Part shown: one piece after another, positions 11,943-21,242 of the stretch
Layout of the letters: each line of letters opens with the position of its first letter
How positions within the stretch are numbered: position 1 is the stretch's first letter
Assembly (NCBI RefSeq): GCF_013390595.1
Contig: NZ_JACAWV010000007.1
Span: forward strand, 744,001 to 808,000
Length of the DNA stretch: 64,000 nt
Source: Rhizobium sp. RM
Lineage (GTDB): Bacteria; Pseudomonadota; Alphaproteobacteria; Rhizobiales; Rhizobiaceae
Direction of reading: 5' to 3'
Translations under genes and position numbers: made by a program
Notes under the pieces: model-generated
The model's database searches: none
What the model saw: only the letters and a program-made list of their open reading frames with translations
Told to the model about the DNA's origin: nothing

Positions 11943-11970
11943 TTTCCTCCCTCCTTTCGGGGGGAGGAGA
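11943..11970 (+). other. Strong mRNA hairpin between pgm and glgX
   Basis: A 10-base-pair stem (11945-11954 with 11959-11968, one G-U pair) closes a TTTC tetraloop, and two more pairs can extend it. No T-run follows, so it is not a standard intrinsic terminator. It may protect or process the pgm-glgX junction. It ends 13-20 bases before the glgX ribosome site. Confidence 0.5.
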
Positions 11971-11989
11971 CATCCATCGCCCGGAGAAT

Positions 11990-13951
11990 ATGACCATGCA
12001 GAAATCGGCCGTTTTCCATCAAGGCGTTCATCTGACGGAAGACGGAGCTGAATTCAGGGTCTATTCCCGACATGCCTCACAGATCGAACTTTGTCTGTTC
12101 GATGAGACCGGCAACACGGAGACGGGCCGGCTGCCGATGAGGCGGGGCGAAAACGATCTACACCAGCTTTTTGTGGCCGATTCCCAACCGGGTTTGCGTT
12201 ACGGCTACCGTGCTCACGGCGTTTACGCACCCGACCACGGTTTGTGGTTCGATTCGTCGAAACTGCTGCTCGATCCGTCCGCGACGGAGATCGATCGCCC
12301 TTTCCGTCATGACCCCGCCCTTTATGCGTTTGGACAAGACACGGCGTCGGTGATGCCCAAGGCAATTCTTGCCCTCCATGAACCGGTGAAACGCAAAGCG
12401 GTGCATTTTTCACCGGGCGGACTGATCTACGAGCTGTCCGTCAAAGCCTTTACAGCGCTCCATCCAGATGTGCCCAAGGCAAAACGCGGCACGATTGCGG
12501 CCCTCGCCCACCCAGCCATCATTGCCCATTTGAAGAGGATTGGTGTCGACGCCATCGAGCTGATGCCGATCACCGCCTGGATTGACGAGCGGCATCTGCC
12601 CCCACTCGGCCTTGCAAACGCCTGGGGTTATAACCCTGTGGGGTTCATGGCAATCGACCCTCGCCTCTGCCCCGGCGGTGTGCAGGAGTTGCACGATACG
12701 GTCGCTGTACTGCATGGCGAAGGGATCGGCGTTATCCTCGATCTTGTCTTCAATCATACCGGCGAGAGTGACCGCCTTGGCGCGACACTCTCGTTGCGCG
12801 GCCTAGACAATCTCACGGCCTTTCGCCATCTGCCTGACGATCCTGGTACACTGGTGAACGATACCGGCACAGGTAACACGGTCGCCTGCGACGATCCCTC
12901 CATCCGTCAACTCATCGTGGACACGTTGAGGCATTTCGTCCTGAATGCCGGCATAGATGGTTTCCGGTTTGACCTGGCGCCAGTTCTTGGGAGAACGGCC
13001 AAGGGCTTTGATATGGCAAGCGCAACGCTCGCCGCCATGCATTCGGACGCGGCGCTTCACGACCGGCTGCTGATTGCCGAACCTTGGGACATCGGGCCCG
13101 GTGGCTATCAGCTTGGCAACTTCCCGGAGAGTTTTCTGGAATGGAACGACAGGGCGCGTGACGATATGCGCCGTTATTGGCGCGGCGATCTTTCCACGAC
13201 CGGCGCAGTAGCCGATGCACTGTCTGGCTCTTCCCACATTTTTTCCCGCCATAACCGGACAAAAACCCGCAGCGTCAATTTCCTTGCAGCCCACGATGGT
13301 TTCACGCTGTTCGATCTCGTCAGCCACGAAAACAAGCACAATGAGGCCAACGGCGAAGGCAATCGCGATGGCCATAACGAAAACTATTCCTGGAACAATG
13401 GTTTCGAAGGACTAAGCAACGATCCGCAGGTTCGTGATGCGCGCATCCGAGATGTAAAGGCTCTCCTCTCCACACTCTTTGTCAGCCGTGGCGCAATCAT
13501 GCTCACCGCCGGTGATGAGGGTGGACGCAGTCAGCACGGCAACAACAATGCCTATTGTCAGGACAACAATATCACCTGGGTCGATTGGGCGTCGCTTAAC
13601 CCTGAGCTGATTGATCACACGGCGTTTATTTCAGCTCTTCGCAAACGGTTTTCCGTATTCGCCGACACGGATTTCTTTAGCGGCTATGGCGATGTTTCGT
13701 GGTTGGCCGCAACTGGGGAGACAATGTCCGTTGCGGATTGGGAAAATCCGCAGGGCCCAGCCTTTGCCATGGTGCTCTCCTCGATCGATCGCGAAACAGA
13801 CGCGGAGTGCGAACTCGCCGTGCTGATCAATCGCAGCCGGGAGATCGTGCCGTTCACGTTGCAAGGTGATGGTTGGCGCGCCATCGGCACGGATTTTGGC
13901 AATCCTGCCTTCCTGCCCGCTCGTTCGGTTGTGTTTTATCTGCGTAGTTGA
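11990..13951 (+). CDS. glgX: Glycogen debranching enzyme (GlgX, isoamylase type)
   Basis: 653 residues, typical of GlgX. An N-terminal CBM48-like domain (GAEFRVYSRHASQIELCLFD) is followed by a GH13 barrel. The nucleophile is Asp328 in DGFRFDLA, the acid/base is Glu364 in IAEPWD, and the third Asp is in AAHDGFTLFDLV. It hydrolyses alpha-1,6 branches of phosphorylase-limit dextrins made by GlgP. GGAG at 11983-11986 is only 3 bases from ATG 11990 but 9 bases from the in-frame ATG at 11996, which may be the true start. It is the last gene of the glycogen operon. Confidence 0.95.
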   Translation: MTMQKSAVFHQGVHLTEDGAEFRVYSRHASQIELCLFDETGNTETGRLPMRRGENDLHQLFVADSQPGLRYGYRAHGVYAPDHGLWFDSSKLLLDPSATEIDRPFRHDPALYAFGQDTASVMPKAILALHEPVKRKAVHFSPGGLIYELSVKAFTALHPDVPKAKRGTIAALAHPAIIAHLKRIGVDAIELMPITAWIDERHLPPLGLANAWGYNPVGFMAIDPRLCPGGVQELHDTVAVLHGEGIGVILDLVFNHTGESDRLGATLSLRGLDNLTAFRHLPDDPGTLVNDTGTGNTVACDDPSIRQLIVDTLRHFVLNAGIDGFRFDLAPVLGRTAKGFDMASATLAAMHSDAALHDRLLIAEPWDIGPGGYQLGNFPESFLEWNDRARDDMRRYWRGDLSTTGAVADALSGSSHIFSRHNRTKTRSVNFLAAHDGFTLFDLVSHENKHNEANGEGNRDGHNENYSWNNGFEGLSNDPQVRDARIRDVKALLSTLFVSRGAIMLTAGDEGGRSQHGNNNAYCQDNNITWVDWASLNPELIDHTAFISALRKRFSVFADTDFFSGYGDVSWLAATGETMSVADWENPQGPAFAMVLSSIDRETDAECELAVLINRSREIVPFTLQGDGWRAIGTDFGNPAFLPARSVVFYLRS

Positions 13952-14008
13952 TCGGCAACCCCGCCAACCTCTATAACCGTGACAACAAACCGGCGTAAAA
14001 GAGGAAAC

Positions 14009-14497
14009 ATGGCCAAGGACATAGCGCTTGCGGAGATGAAGAATTTTGTCGGCACCGAAATTGGTGTTTCCGACTGGATCACGGTCGATCAGAGGATGAT
14101 CGATGCCTTCGGAAAAGCGACACTCGATGAGCAGTTCATCCATACGGACCCGGAACGGGCAAAAGCAGAGAGCCCCTTCGGTGGCACGATTGCGCACGGG
14201 TTTCTCACGCTCTCGCTGCTTTCAGCGATGAATTATGATGCGTTGCCGCGCATCCGCGAGCAGACGATGGGCATTAATTACGGCTTCGACAAGATCAGTT
14301 TTGTCTCGCCAGTCAAAAGCGGGGCACGCATCCGCGGCCGTTTCACCCTTGCTGAAGCCCGCTTTCGCGGCGCTGCCATGCTGATGACCACTTATGACGT
14401 TACTGTGGAAATCGAAAACGAGAAGAAACCGGCACTGACTGCGCGATGGACGACGATCACTCAGTTTGATCCAAAAGACCGGCCGGACGACGCCTGA
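14009..14497 (+). CDS. MaoC-like dehydratase / NodN-like hotdog protein
   Basis: 162 residues from ATG 14009, which has the ribosome site GAGGAAAC. The frame is open to 13979, but the family start MAKDIALAEMKNFVG fits better. It is a single hotdog domain with the hydratase signature: the catalytic Asp/His pair in DEQFIHTDPERA and the segment FGGTIAHGFLTLSLL. Such proteins hydrate enoyl-CoA-type substrates. The rhizobial NodN relatives have the same domain but no proven substrate. It lies 57 bases after glgX and could be cotranscribed, but it has no clear link to glycogen. Confidence 0.85.
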   Translation: MAKDIALAEMKNFVGTEIGVSDWITVDQRMIDAFGKATLDEQFIHTDPERAKAESPFGGTIAHGFLTLSLLSAMNYDALPRIREQTMGINYGFDKISFVSPVKSGARIRGRFTLAEARFRGAAMLMTTYDVTVEIENEKKPALTARWTTITQFDPKDRPDDA

Positions 14498-14535
14498 CGC
14501 AGGCGAGATGGAACACGGAACCAACGGAGGTCGCT

Positions 14536-14706
14536 ATGCGATTTGCCTATCTGATAGAGCCTCCGTTCAACTACCTGTCTGACAATGGGGACGTTACCGG
14601 CTGTTATGTGGAACTGATCCGCACAGTTCTGAACACGCTCGGGATAGACACTATCGAGTTCATCGAAACCGAAGATCGAACCTCTCACCGCCATCGCGAT
14701 GGATGA
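14536..14706 (+). pseudogene. N-terminal remnant of an amino-acid-type ABC substrate-binding protein
   Basis: A good GGAGG site 5 bases before ATG 14536 starts a 56-codon frame. Its first 46 residues (MRFAYLIEPPFNYLSDNGDV, then TGCYVELIRTVL and EFIETE) read like the mature N-terminus of family-3 periplasmic binding proteins without a signal peptide. It then loses similarity and stops at 14704-14706. Family members run about 220-260 residues, so roughly four fifths is missing. The break falls where the next gene's recognisable sequence begins, which points to one deletion joining two genes. I did not align it; family membership is by recognition. Confidence 0.6.
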
Positions 14707-15487
14707 CGAGGATGCCCTCTGGGATACATGTGAAAGCGCTCTACGGTTTCACGCCCCCTTTATTCTCGATCGCCTGAAATCTCCACCACAAACGAACGAA
14801 GTGCGCAGGTCAGCTGCGTTGCTTCCGGGCTTTTTCGAGATTGCGCGATTGACTGCCAAATCGTTGGTACTTTCCGAGGTCGGTGCCAGTGCGGGACTGA
14901 ACCTGCAGTTCGACCGCTACCGTTACCGTCTCGGCGGGCTTGAATGGGGTGAAAACTCGGAGGTTGTTCTGATTCCGGAATGGCGAGGTCCATCGCCACG
15001 CATTGCCCCGATCACTATTCTCGAACGTGCGGGCTGTGACATCAGTCCGCTTGATCCCTCTTCCGATGAAGACCGGTTGCAACTGATGTCCTATATCTGG
15101 GCCGACCAGCCCGATCGGCTTGAACGCACCGCAAGTGCCTTGCGGATCGCCGTTAAAACCAGTGGAGGGATCGAAAAAGCCGACGCTTTGGATTGGCTCG
15201 AGCAACGACTTTCCAAATCGTTTCATGACGCAGCTCACGTGGTTTTTCATTCAATCGCCTGGCAATATCTGCCGGAAAAGCGAAAGCAGATCGGCGAAGA
15301 CATGTTTGCAGCAGCCGGCGAACGCGCAACAGATGATGCGCCGCTGGCCCGTTTGCAGATGGAGGCCGACACCAGACGCGGCGGCGCCTCCTTGACACTG
15401 CAACTCTGGCCTTCAGGCGAAAAGCGTGAAATCGGTCGCGCCGATTTTCATGGGCGGTGGATCGACTGGCGTGGTTGGGGTGCCTGA
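14699..15487 (+). pseudogene. DUF2332 family protein, 5'-truncated
   Basis: 262 residues if started at ATG 14699. The family core is well kept: ILDRLKSPPQTNEVRRSAAL, LSEVGASAGLNLQFDRYRY, FHSIAWQYLP and a C-terminal RADFHGRWIDW. DUF2332 proteins are usually about 330-350 residues, so about 70-90 N-terminal residues are lacking. No ribosome site precedes 14699, and family-like sequence fades out a few codons upstream, at the joint with the binding-protein remnant. Translation may be coupled to the overlapping 56-codon frame. Function of the family is unknown. It could still make a shortened protein, so pseudogene status is an inference. Confidence 0.6.
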
Positions 15488-15497
15488 CGCGGCGGCA

Positions 15498-16052
15498 TTA
15501 AACCACCACGTCCCCTGCCGCTTCCTGCAACAGACCGCCAACATATTCTGCAAAGGAACGCCAGCACTCAAGCCGAAACGTATCGTCCGCAACACGCAGC
15601 AAGACGATTTCAGCCTTGCCAAAAATGGTGCGTGAACAGGCGCCGACTGGGAAGACGTTCAATGACAGATCCTGCGGGCAACCGGCGTTGAGCGCCGCCT
15701 CGGCGCCTGGACCCGACACGATAATCGCAACATTGCGGTGAGAAATGTCCGTCGTCGAAAACAGGCCGGAAACCCCAGACAACACCGCTGTCAGATCGCT
15801 TTCAGCCTGATCGATCACCAGCCACTCATCTGGCCCAAGCCAGAGTGCCGAACGCAGGCCCGAAGTGGAAGACGTCTTGGACGTTTCCGGTAACGCAAGT
15901 CCCAACGCCTCCGACAGTGCCGCAACCGCTTCACTCTTCGCCCGAAGCGATATGCGGGATGCGGGAGCAGCCGGCTTCAGCGAAACGACGGGCGAACCAC
16001 CGTGAAAATCCTCAAGCACGAGCTTGCGTTTTGCGTGATGCGTCTCAGCCAT
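15498..16052 (-). CDS. soxG: Sarcosine oxidase gamma subunit
   Basis: 184 residues from the ATG at 16052; the frame is open to 16106, inside soxA. It begins MAETHHAKRK, and the body has the gamma-subunit features LWLGPDEWLVID, STTDISHRNVAI and FRLECWRSFAEYV. The subunit folds like a GcvT domain and completes the heterotetrameric (alpha-beta-gamma-delta) enzyme, which oxidises sarcosine to glycine, formaldehyde (or methylene-THF) and peroxide. Its start overlaps the soxA stop by 8 bases, so it is the last gene of soxBDAG. Confidence 0.92.
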   Translation of the reverse strand: MAETHHAKRKLVLEDFHGGSPVVSLKPAAPASRISLRAKSEAVAALSEALGLALPETSKTSSTSGLRSALWLGPDEWLVIDQAESDLTAVLSGVSGLFSTTDISHRNVAIIVSGPGAEAALNAGCPQDLSLNVFPVGACSRTIFGKAEIVLLRVADDTFRLECWRSFAEYVGGLLQEAAGDVVV

Positions 16053-19005
16053 TGAGGCGGGCTCCTTCCTTGTCGAAGAACACCATATCGGTGACTTCTG
16101 CGGCAATCGTTTTATCGACCAACGGAATGTAGAGGGTCTCGCCTACACGCGCCCGTCCGTCTGCCACAAGCGCAAAGGCAATTGAGCGGCCGAGGTTTTC
16201 CGACCAGTAGGCGGAGGTCACATGTCCGAGCATAGTCATCGGCCTGGGCTGGTTCGGGTCAGCAACGATCTGTCCGCCTTCCTCCGGCACAATCTGCGGA
16301 TCCTTTGTCAGAAGGCCAACCAGTTGCTTGCGTCCGGGACGCATAAGGTCGGGGCGTTTCAGGCCGCGTATACCGACGAAATCAGTCTTCTTCTTGGAAA
16401 CCGCCCATCCGAGACCGGCATCGTCAGGTGTAACCGTGCCATCCGTATCCTGACCGACAATGATGTAGCCCTTCTCGGCACGCAGGATATGCATGGTTTC
16501 AGTACCGTAGAGGCAACCACCCATCGCTTCCGCACGTTCCCGGATCGTTTGCCACACTGCCGCACCATAATCGGCAGGCACGTTGATTTCGAACCCGAGT
16601 TCGCCAGTGAAGGAAACCCTGAAAAGCCGCGTTGGTACGCCACAGAATTTGCCTTCTGCCACCGCCATATGTGGGAAGGCCTCGGGCGATAGATCGATCC
16701 CCTCAACGAAGGGCGCTATAACATCGCGGGCTTTCGGGCCCTGCACGGCAATCACCGCCCACTGTTCGGTCGCAGACGTCAGCCACACATTCAGTTCCGG
16801 GAATTCCGTCTGCAGATAGTCTTCCATGTGTTGCAACACACGCGGTGCCCCACCTGTTGTCGTTGTCACATGGAAGCGGTCTTCGGCCAGACGCCCGACA
16901 ACACCATCATCATAAACGAAGCCATCCTCACGGGTCATGATGCCATAACGGCACCGGCCTGGCTTCAGCGTGTCCCAGGCGTTGGTATAGATGAGATTGA
17001 GAAACTTTGCCGCATCAGGCCCAACCACCTCGATCTTGCCCAGTGTTGAAGCATCAAAGACGCCAACAGTCTCGCGCACTGTCTTGCACTCGCGATTGAT
17101 CGCCTCATGGAGGTCTTCGCCCGCACGAGGGAAAAACCATGCGCGCTTCCAGTTGCCAACGTCCTCAAAGACGGCACCCGCCGCAGCCTCCTCATCATGC
17201 ATCGGTGTCTTGCGGGTCGGATCGAACAGCGCGCCACGTGAATGATTGATGAGAGTACCAAAGGTTACCGGCGTGTATGGCTGACGAAACGTGGTGAGGC
17301 CAACCTTTGGCAAGTCTTTGCCCAGCGCTTCGGAGGCGATGGCAAGGCCGTGCATGTTGGAAAGCTTGCCCTGATCGGACGCCATGCCGTTTGTGGTGAA
17401 CCGCTTGATGTGCTCGATGGAGTGCATGCCTTCGCGCACCGCAAGACGGATATCCTTGGCGCAAACGTCATGTTGGAAATCGATGAATGCCTTGACGCCC
17501 GTATCTTCACCAGCGCCCTCCGCAGCACCGATCATGCCGCCCGTCCAGCTTCGTGCATTCTGGCCGGAAAATTCTGCAGCACTGCCGCCTGCGGCAGAGG
17601 CTTCGGCAATCAACTCGTCCAGCTCGTCGGTCCCGGCACAGGCACCAATCGAAACGGATTGTGGAGCATGGATATCCGGCAGGAACCGCTGGTTCTCAAC
17701 ATCGAATTTCAGTTTTCCGCGCGATTGTGAGAAGAGATGGACAGAAGGCGTCCACCCGGCAGAAACCGCAAGCGCATCAATTGCAATCTTGCGTTTGTTC
17801 GATCCGCCGTTGCGACCAACCGTCATGGACGACACGCGCAAGCGCCCGGCCGTATCATAGACGCTGTGTCCCGCCAGCACCTCGATGCCCAATGCCCTCG
17901 CTTCTTCCAGAAGCTTCGGATCGGGGGCCTCACGGCAGTCAACGATAGCGGCAATCTTCACTCCCGCCTTTTTCAGATCGAATGCCGTCTCATAAGCGGA
18001 ATCATGCGCGGTATAAACGCCAACGTTCTCGCCGATCGCCACACCGTAGTGATTGAGGTAGGTGCGTGCCGCCGACGCCAGCATGATACCAGGGCGGTCA
18101 TTATTGGCGAACACCATGTGGCGTTCGATCGCGCCTGCGGCCAGTATGACCTTCTTGGCGCGGACTTGCCACAACCGCTCGCGCGGCTGGTGCCTCGCGG
18201 GAACGGCCAGATGATCTGTGACACGTTCCGCCAGAGCCAGAAAATTGTGGTTGTAATAACCGAACGCGGTGGTGCGGGTCAGAACACGCACATTCGGCAT
18301 GGACTGGAGTTCGCCAAAAACCTTCTGCGCCCAGTCAAAGCCAGGCAAACCATCAATTACCGTTCCCGTATCGAAACGCAGCGCCCCGCCAACTTCCGCA
18401 TTTTCATCCGCGAGGATGACGCTCGCACCCGTCTTTGCAGCAGCAAGCGCCGCTGTCAGGCCCGCGACACCGCCACCGGCAACCAGCACGTCGCAATGAG
18501 CATAACGGGATGAATAGTGATCCGCATCCGGCTCTGTCGGCGCATTGCCAAGACCGGCAGCACGACGGATCAGAGGTTCGTAAATCTTGTGCCAGGCAGC
18601 CTTCGGCCACATGAAGGTCTTGTAATAGAAGCCCGCTGCAAACATCGGTGAAAAGAAATCATTGATCGCCCCGACATCAAACGACAAAGATGGGAAGCGG
18701 TTCTGCGACGCGATGATGGCGCCATCGAAAACTTCCTGCACGGTCGCACGCACATTGGGCTGTTTGCGCAGGCTGTCGCGGGAAACATCGATCAGTGCAT
18801 TCGGCTCTTCCGGACCTGCAGACAAAAAGCCGCGCGGACGGTGATATTTGAACGAACGGCCAATCAGGTGCACACCATTCGCCAGCAGCGCAGACGCAAC
18901 CGTGTCGCCTTCCAACGCCTGATAGATCTTCCCGTCGAAGGTGAAGCGCGCAGTTCTGGCCGGCGTGAGACGACCTGCTCCCTTGATACGATAAGCGCCG
19001 CTCAT
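16045..19005 (-). CDS. soxA: Sarcosine oxidase alpha subunit
   Basis: 986 residues, typical of the alpha subunit. Domain order: an N-terminal 2Fe-2S-ferredoxin-like fold (about 20-100, FDGKIYQALEGDTVASALL), an NAD-binding Rossmann region (VLVAGGGVAGLTAALAAAK, about 172-190), and a C-terminal GcvT/aminomethyltransferase part (from about 600, FFPRAGEDLHEAIN onward) that binds tetrahydrofolate and captures the formaldehyde as methylene-THF. It overlaps soxD by 4 bases (ATGA) and soxG by 8 bases, so the subunits are translationally coupled. Confidence 0.95.
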   Translation of the reverse strand: MSGAYRIKGAGRLTPARTARFTFDGKIYQALEGDTVASALLANGVHLIGRSFKYHRPRGFLSAGPEEPNALIDVSRDSLRKQPNVRATVQEVFDGAIIASQNRFPSLSFDVGAINDFFSPMFAAGFYYKTFMWPKAAWHKIYEPLIRRAAGLGNAPTEPDADHYSSRYAHCDVLVAGGGVAGLTAALAAAKTGASVILADENAEVGGALRFDTGTVIDGLPGFDWAQKVFGELQSMPNVRVLTRTTAFGYYNHNFLALAERVTDHLAVPARHQPRERLWQVRAKKVILAAGAIERHMVFANNDRPGIMLASAARTYLNHYGVAIGENVGVYTAHDSAYETAFDLKKAGVKIAAIVDCREAPDPKLLEEARALGIEVLAGHSVYDTAGRLRVSSMTVGRNGGSNKRKIAIDALAVSAGWTPSVHLFSQSRGKLKFDVENQRFLPDIHAPQSVSIGACAGTDELDELIAEASAAGGSAAEFSGQNARSWTGGMIGAAEGAGEDTGVKAFIDFQHDVCAKDIRLAVREGMHSIEHIKRFTTNGMASDQGKLSNMHGLAIASEALGKDLPKVGLTTFRQPYTPVTFGTLINHSRGALFDPTRKTPMHDEEAAAGAVFEDVGNWKRAWFFPRAGEDLHEAINRECKTVRETVGVFDASTLGKIEVVGPDAAKFLNLIYTNAWDTLKPGRCRYGIMTREDGFVYDDGVVGRLAEDRFHVTTTTGGAPRVLQHMEDYLQTEFPELNVWLTSATEQWAVIAVQGPKARDVIAPFVEGIDLSPEAFPHMAVAEGKFCGVPTRLFRVSFTGELGFEINVPADYGAAVWQTIRERAEAMGGCLYGTETMHILRAEKGYIIVGQDTDGTVTPDDAGLGWAVSKKKTDFVGIRGLKRPDLMRPGRKQLVGLLTKDPQIVPEEGGQIVADPNQPRPMTMLGHVTSAYWSENLGRSIAFALVADGRARVGETLYIPLVDKTIAAEVTDMVFFDKEGARLNG

Positions 19006-19316
19006 TCGTGACTTCCCTTTTGCGCATTCAAAACCGTTTCCCGGTCCGGTTTCGGTTCGCCTGCCTTGTACGTCATGTAAAATCTGTCGCTGACCGTGTC
19101 TCGCGCAGCATTGAAGAAGCGACCGCAGCCATGAATGTGGCGCCAGCGCTCGAAAACCAGGCCCTTGTCATTGTCACGCATGAAGAAAAATTCCGCGAAA
19201 GCCTCGTCGGAAATATCGGCGATGTTTTCAGGTCGGGCGATATGGGCTTCACCCGCCCACCGGAACTCCAGCTCGGAGCGGTCTTCCCCGCAATAGGGGC
19301 AACGAATAAGAAGCAT
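19002..19316 (-). CDS. soxD: Sarcosine oxidase delta subunit
   Basis: 104 residues. The N-terminal motif LIRCPYCGEDRSE, together with H and C in RHIHGCGRFFNA, forms the zinc site of the delta subunit. The protein stabilises the interface of the tetramer. It lies 18 bases after soxB and overlaps soxA by 4 bases, in the conserved order B-D-A-G. Confidence 0.94.
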   Translation of the reverse strand: MLLIRCPYCGEDRSELEFRWAGEAHIARPENIADISDEAFAEFFFMRDNDKGLVFERWRHIHGCGRFFNAARDTVSDRFYMTYKAGEPKPDRETVLNAQKGSHE

Positions 19317-19334
19317 CTTGTTTTCCCCTTTGCT

Positions 19335-20588
19335 TCAATGCGCCACGGCAGCAGCCGCTGCCTCGTCGATAAGGCGGCCGGTCCGGAAACGGTCGAGCGT
19401 CAACCCGGCCGCGAGCCGGTGTGGCTCGCCACGTGCGATAAGATGCGCAAACAGGTGTGCTGAGCCAGGTGTTGCCTTGAAGCCACCCGTCCCCCAGCCG
19501 CAATTGACGAAAAGATTGGGCACCGGCGTCACGCTCTGGATCGCCGAGCGATCAGGTGTGTTGTCGGTGATACCGCCCCATTGACGCATCATTTTCACGC
19601 GCCGGAAGATGGGGAACAACTCGCAGATGGCATCGAGCGTGTGCGTGATGATCTGCAAGCCGCCTGTCTGGGAATAGGAGTTGTACTGGTCGGTGCCAGC
19701 GCCGATGACCAGTTCGCCCTTGTCCGACTGCGAGATATAGGCATGCACCGTATTTGACATGACGACACAGGGGAAAATCGGCTTCAAAGGCTCAGAAACC
19801 AGCGCCTGCAGCGGATTGGAGTGCAACGGCACCCGCACGTCCGCCATCGCCATAACGACAGAAGAGTGACCTGCAGCCGATACCCCGATCTTCTTTGCAC
19901 CGATGAAGCCGCGATTGGTATCAACACCCGTTACGGCGCCATCCGGCCCACGGCGGATCGCAGTCACCTCACAGTTTTGAATGATGTGGACGCCGCGATC
20001 GGAGGCCGCACGGGCATAACCCCAGTTGACGGCATCATGACGTGCTGTTCCGCCGCGCCTCTGCAATGCTGCACCATTGATTGGATATCGGGCATTGCCG
20101 GAAATATCGAGTGGCGGGCAATATGCCTTGGCCTGCTCCGGTGTCAGCCATTCATTGTCTATTCCATAGAGCCGGTTGGCATTGATATGGCGTTTGAACG
20201 ACTGCTGGTCGTGAATATTGTGCGACAGCATCATCACGCCGCGCGCCGAATACATCACATTGTAATTGAGATCCTGGCTCAGGCCTTCCCAAAGTTTCAG
20301 GGAATGCTCGTAGATGTCCATGCTCTCTTCATAAAGATAATTGGAGCGGATGATGGTGGTGTTGCGTCCACTGTTGCCGCCACCAAGCCAGCCTTTTTCA
20401 AGCACGGCGACATTGGTGATGCCATGCTCCTTGGCAAGGTAGTAGGCGGCACCAAGACCGTGACCGCCACCACCGATGATGATGACATCATATTCCTTGC
20501 GAGGTTCCGGCGACGCCCATTGCGCGTCCCAGCCCTTGTGGCCGCGCAGGGCCTCACGGGCCACGGCAAAAACGGAATATTTGCGCAT
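19335..20588 (-). CDS. soxB: Sarcosine oxidase beta subunit
   Basis: 417 residues from ATG 20588 (MRKYSVFAVAREALRGHKGW), the standard start. The longer frame to 20699 is upstream leader. The FAD-binding site is VIIIGGGGHGLGAAYYLA near residue 33, followed by the DAO-fold segment LEKGWLGGGNSGRNT. The RHDAVNWGYARAA segment lies near the region that carries covalent FMN in characterised beta subunits. It performs the primary sarcosine dehydrogenation. It is the first gene of the operon; no glyA, folate or GlxR-type regulator genes are next to it. Confidence 0.95.
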   Translation of the reverse strand: MRKYSVFAVAREALRGHKGWDAQWASPEPRKEYDVIIIGGGGHGLGAAYYLAKEHGITNVAVLEKGWLGGGNSGRNTTIIRSNYLYEESMDIYEHSLKLWEGLSQDLNYNVMYSARGVMMLSHNIHDQQSFKRHINANRLYGIDNEWLTPEQAKAYCPPLDISGNARYPINGAALQRRGGTARHDAVNWGYARAASDRGVHIIQNCEVTAIRRGPDGAVTGVDTNRGFIGAKKIGVSAAGHSSVVMAMADVRVPLHSNPLQALVSEPLKPIFPCVVMSNTVHAYISQSDKGELVIGAGTDQYNSYSQTGGLQIITHTLDAICELFPIFRRVKMMRQWGGITDNTPDRSAIQSVTPVPNLFVNCGWGTGGFKATPGSAHLFAHLIARGEPHRLAAGLTLDRFRTGRLIDEAAAAAVAH

Positions 20589-20905
20589 TCGCAGACTGCT
20601 CCCAGACAAAACGATCGAAGGTCGGACACACCGGCCCGGCGATATCATACACATGACAAATCGAAATCGCAGGCAATATTCATTTTGCGACGCGACCATG
20701 CTTTTGTTTTGACATGCCTCGCTGAAGTGCCAAAAAGCCGCGTTTTCTGGCGCTTTTGGACTTATAGCTGGACTTAAGGTGAACTATCTGTTATACGCCC
20801 GCTCAATCGTACGGCCTTCGTGGCCAAACCAAACTTTTCTTGTTTGCGTGCGAATGTCCCAGATTCCCACAGCAACATAGCCAAAACCAAAGGAATGTGT
20901 TTCAC
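20589..20905. other. Divergent promoter/leader region between soxB and rpsU
   Basis: 317 bases between the soxB start (minus strand) and the rpsU start (plus strand). It must hold both promoters. One weak hairpin (CCAAAA at 20730-20735 with TTTTGG at 20754-20759, internal loop) is visible. Frames running through here are upstream extensions of the two genes and lack conserved sequence. I see no further gene. Confidence 0.5.
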
Positions 20906-21121
20906 GTGCAGGTACTAGTCCGCGATAATAACGTTGATCAGGCGCTCCGCGTTCTGAAGAAAAAGTTGCAGCGCGAAGGCGTTTTCCGTGAAATGAAGAT
21001 GCGTGATCACTTTGAAAAGCCTTCAGAAAAGCGCGTTCGTGAAAAGGCTGAAGCGGTTCGCCGCGTTCGCAAGCTGGCACGCAAGCGTGCACAGCGCGAA
21101 GGTCTGGTTGCTGGCCGCTGA
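20906..21121 (+). CDS. rpsU: 30S ribosomal protein S21
   Basis: 71 residues. The conserved sequence starts exactly at the GTG codon 20906 (read as [20 protein letters not shown]), with AAGGA 12 bases upstream. The open frame back to 20840 has no conserved residues. The C-terminal part is rich in Arg and Lys ([19 protein letters not shown]), as expected for S21, which helps the 30S subunit engage mRNA. A terminator follows immediately (21127-21144), so it is transcribed alone. Confidence 0.95.
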   Translation: MQVLVRDNNVDQALRVLKKKLQREGVFREMKMRDHFEKPSEKRVREKAEAVRRVRKLARKRAQREGLVAGR

Positions 21122-21126
21122 TAGGC

Positions 21127-21144
21127 CGTCTTTTAGACGTTTTT
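21127..21144 (+). terminator. Intrinsic terminator of rpsU
   Basis: CGTCT (21127-21131) pairs with AGACG (21135-21139) around TTT, followed by five T. It begins 6 bases after the rpsU stop. Confidence 0.75.
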
Positions 21145-21242
21145 GAGTGCTTGTTGGGCGGAGGCGATATTGTCGCCGCCGCTTTTTCTGTTTGAAGCCG
21201 GGGACGTCCAAAGAGACCGGCGTGCGAGGGAACCCATATCGA

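Noticed and set aside
20840..20905. Upstream extension of rpsU to ATG 20840
   Set aside because: S21 conservation starts exactly at GTG 20906, and the extra 22 residues are not S21-like.
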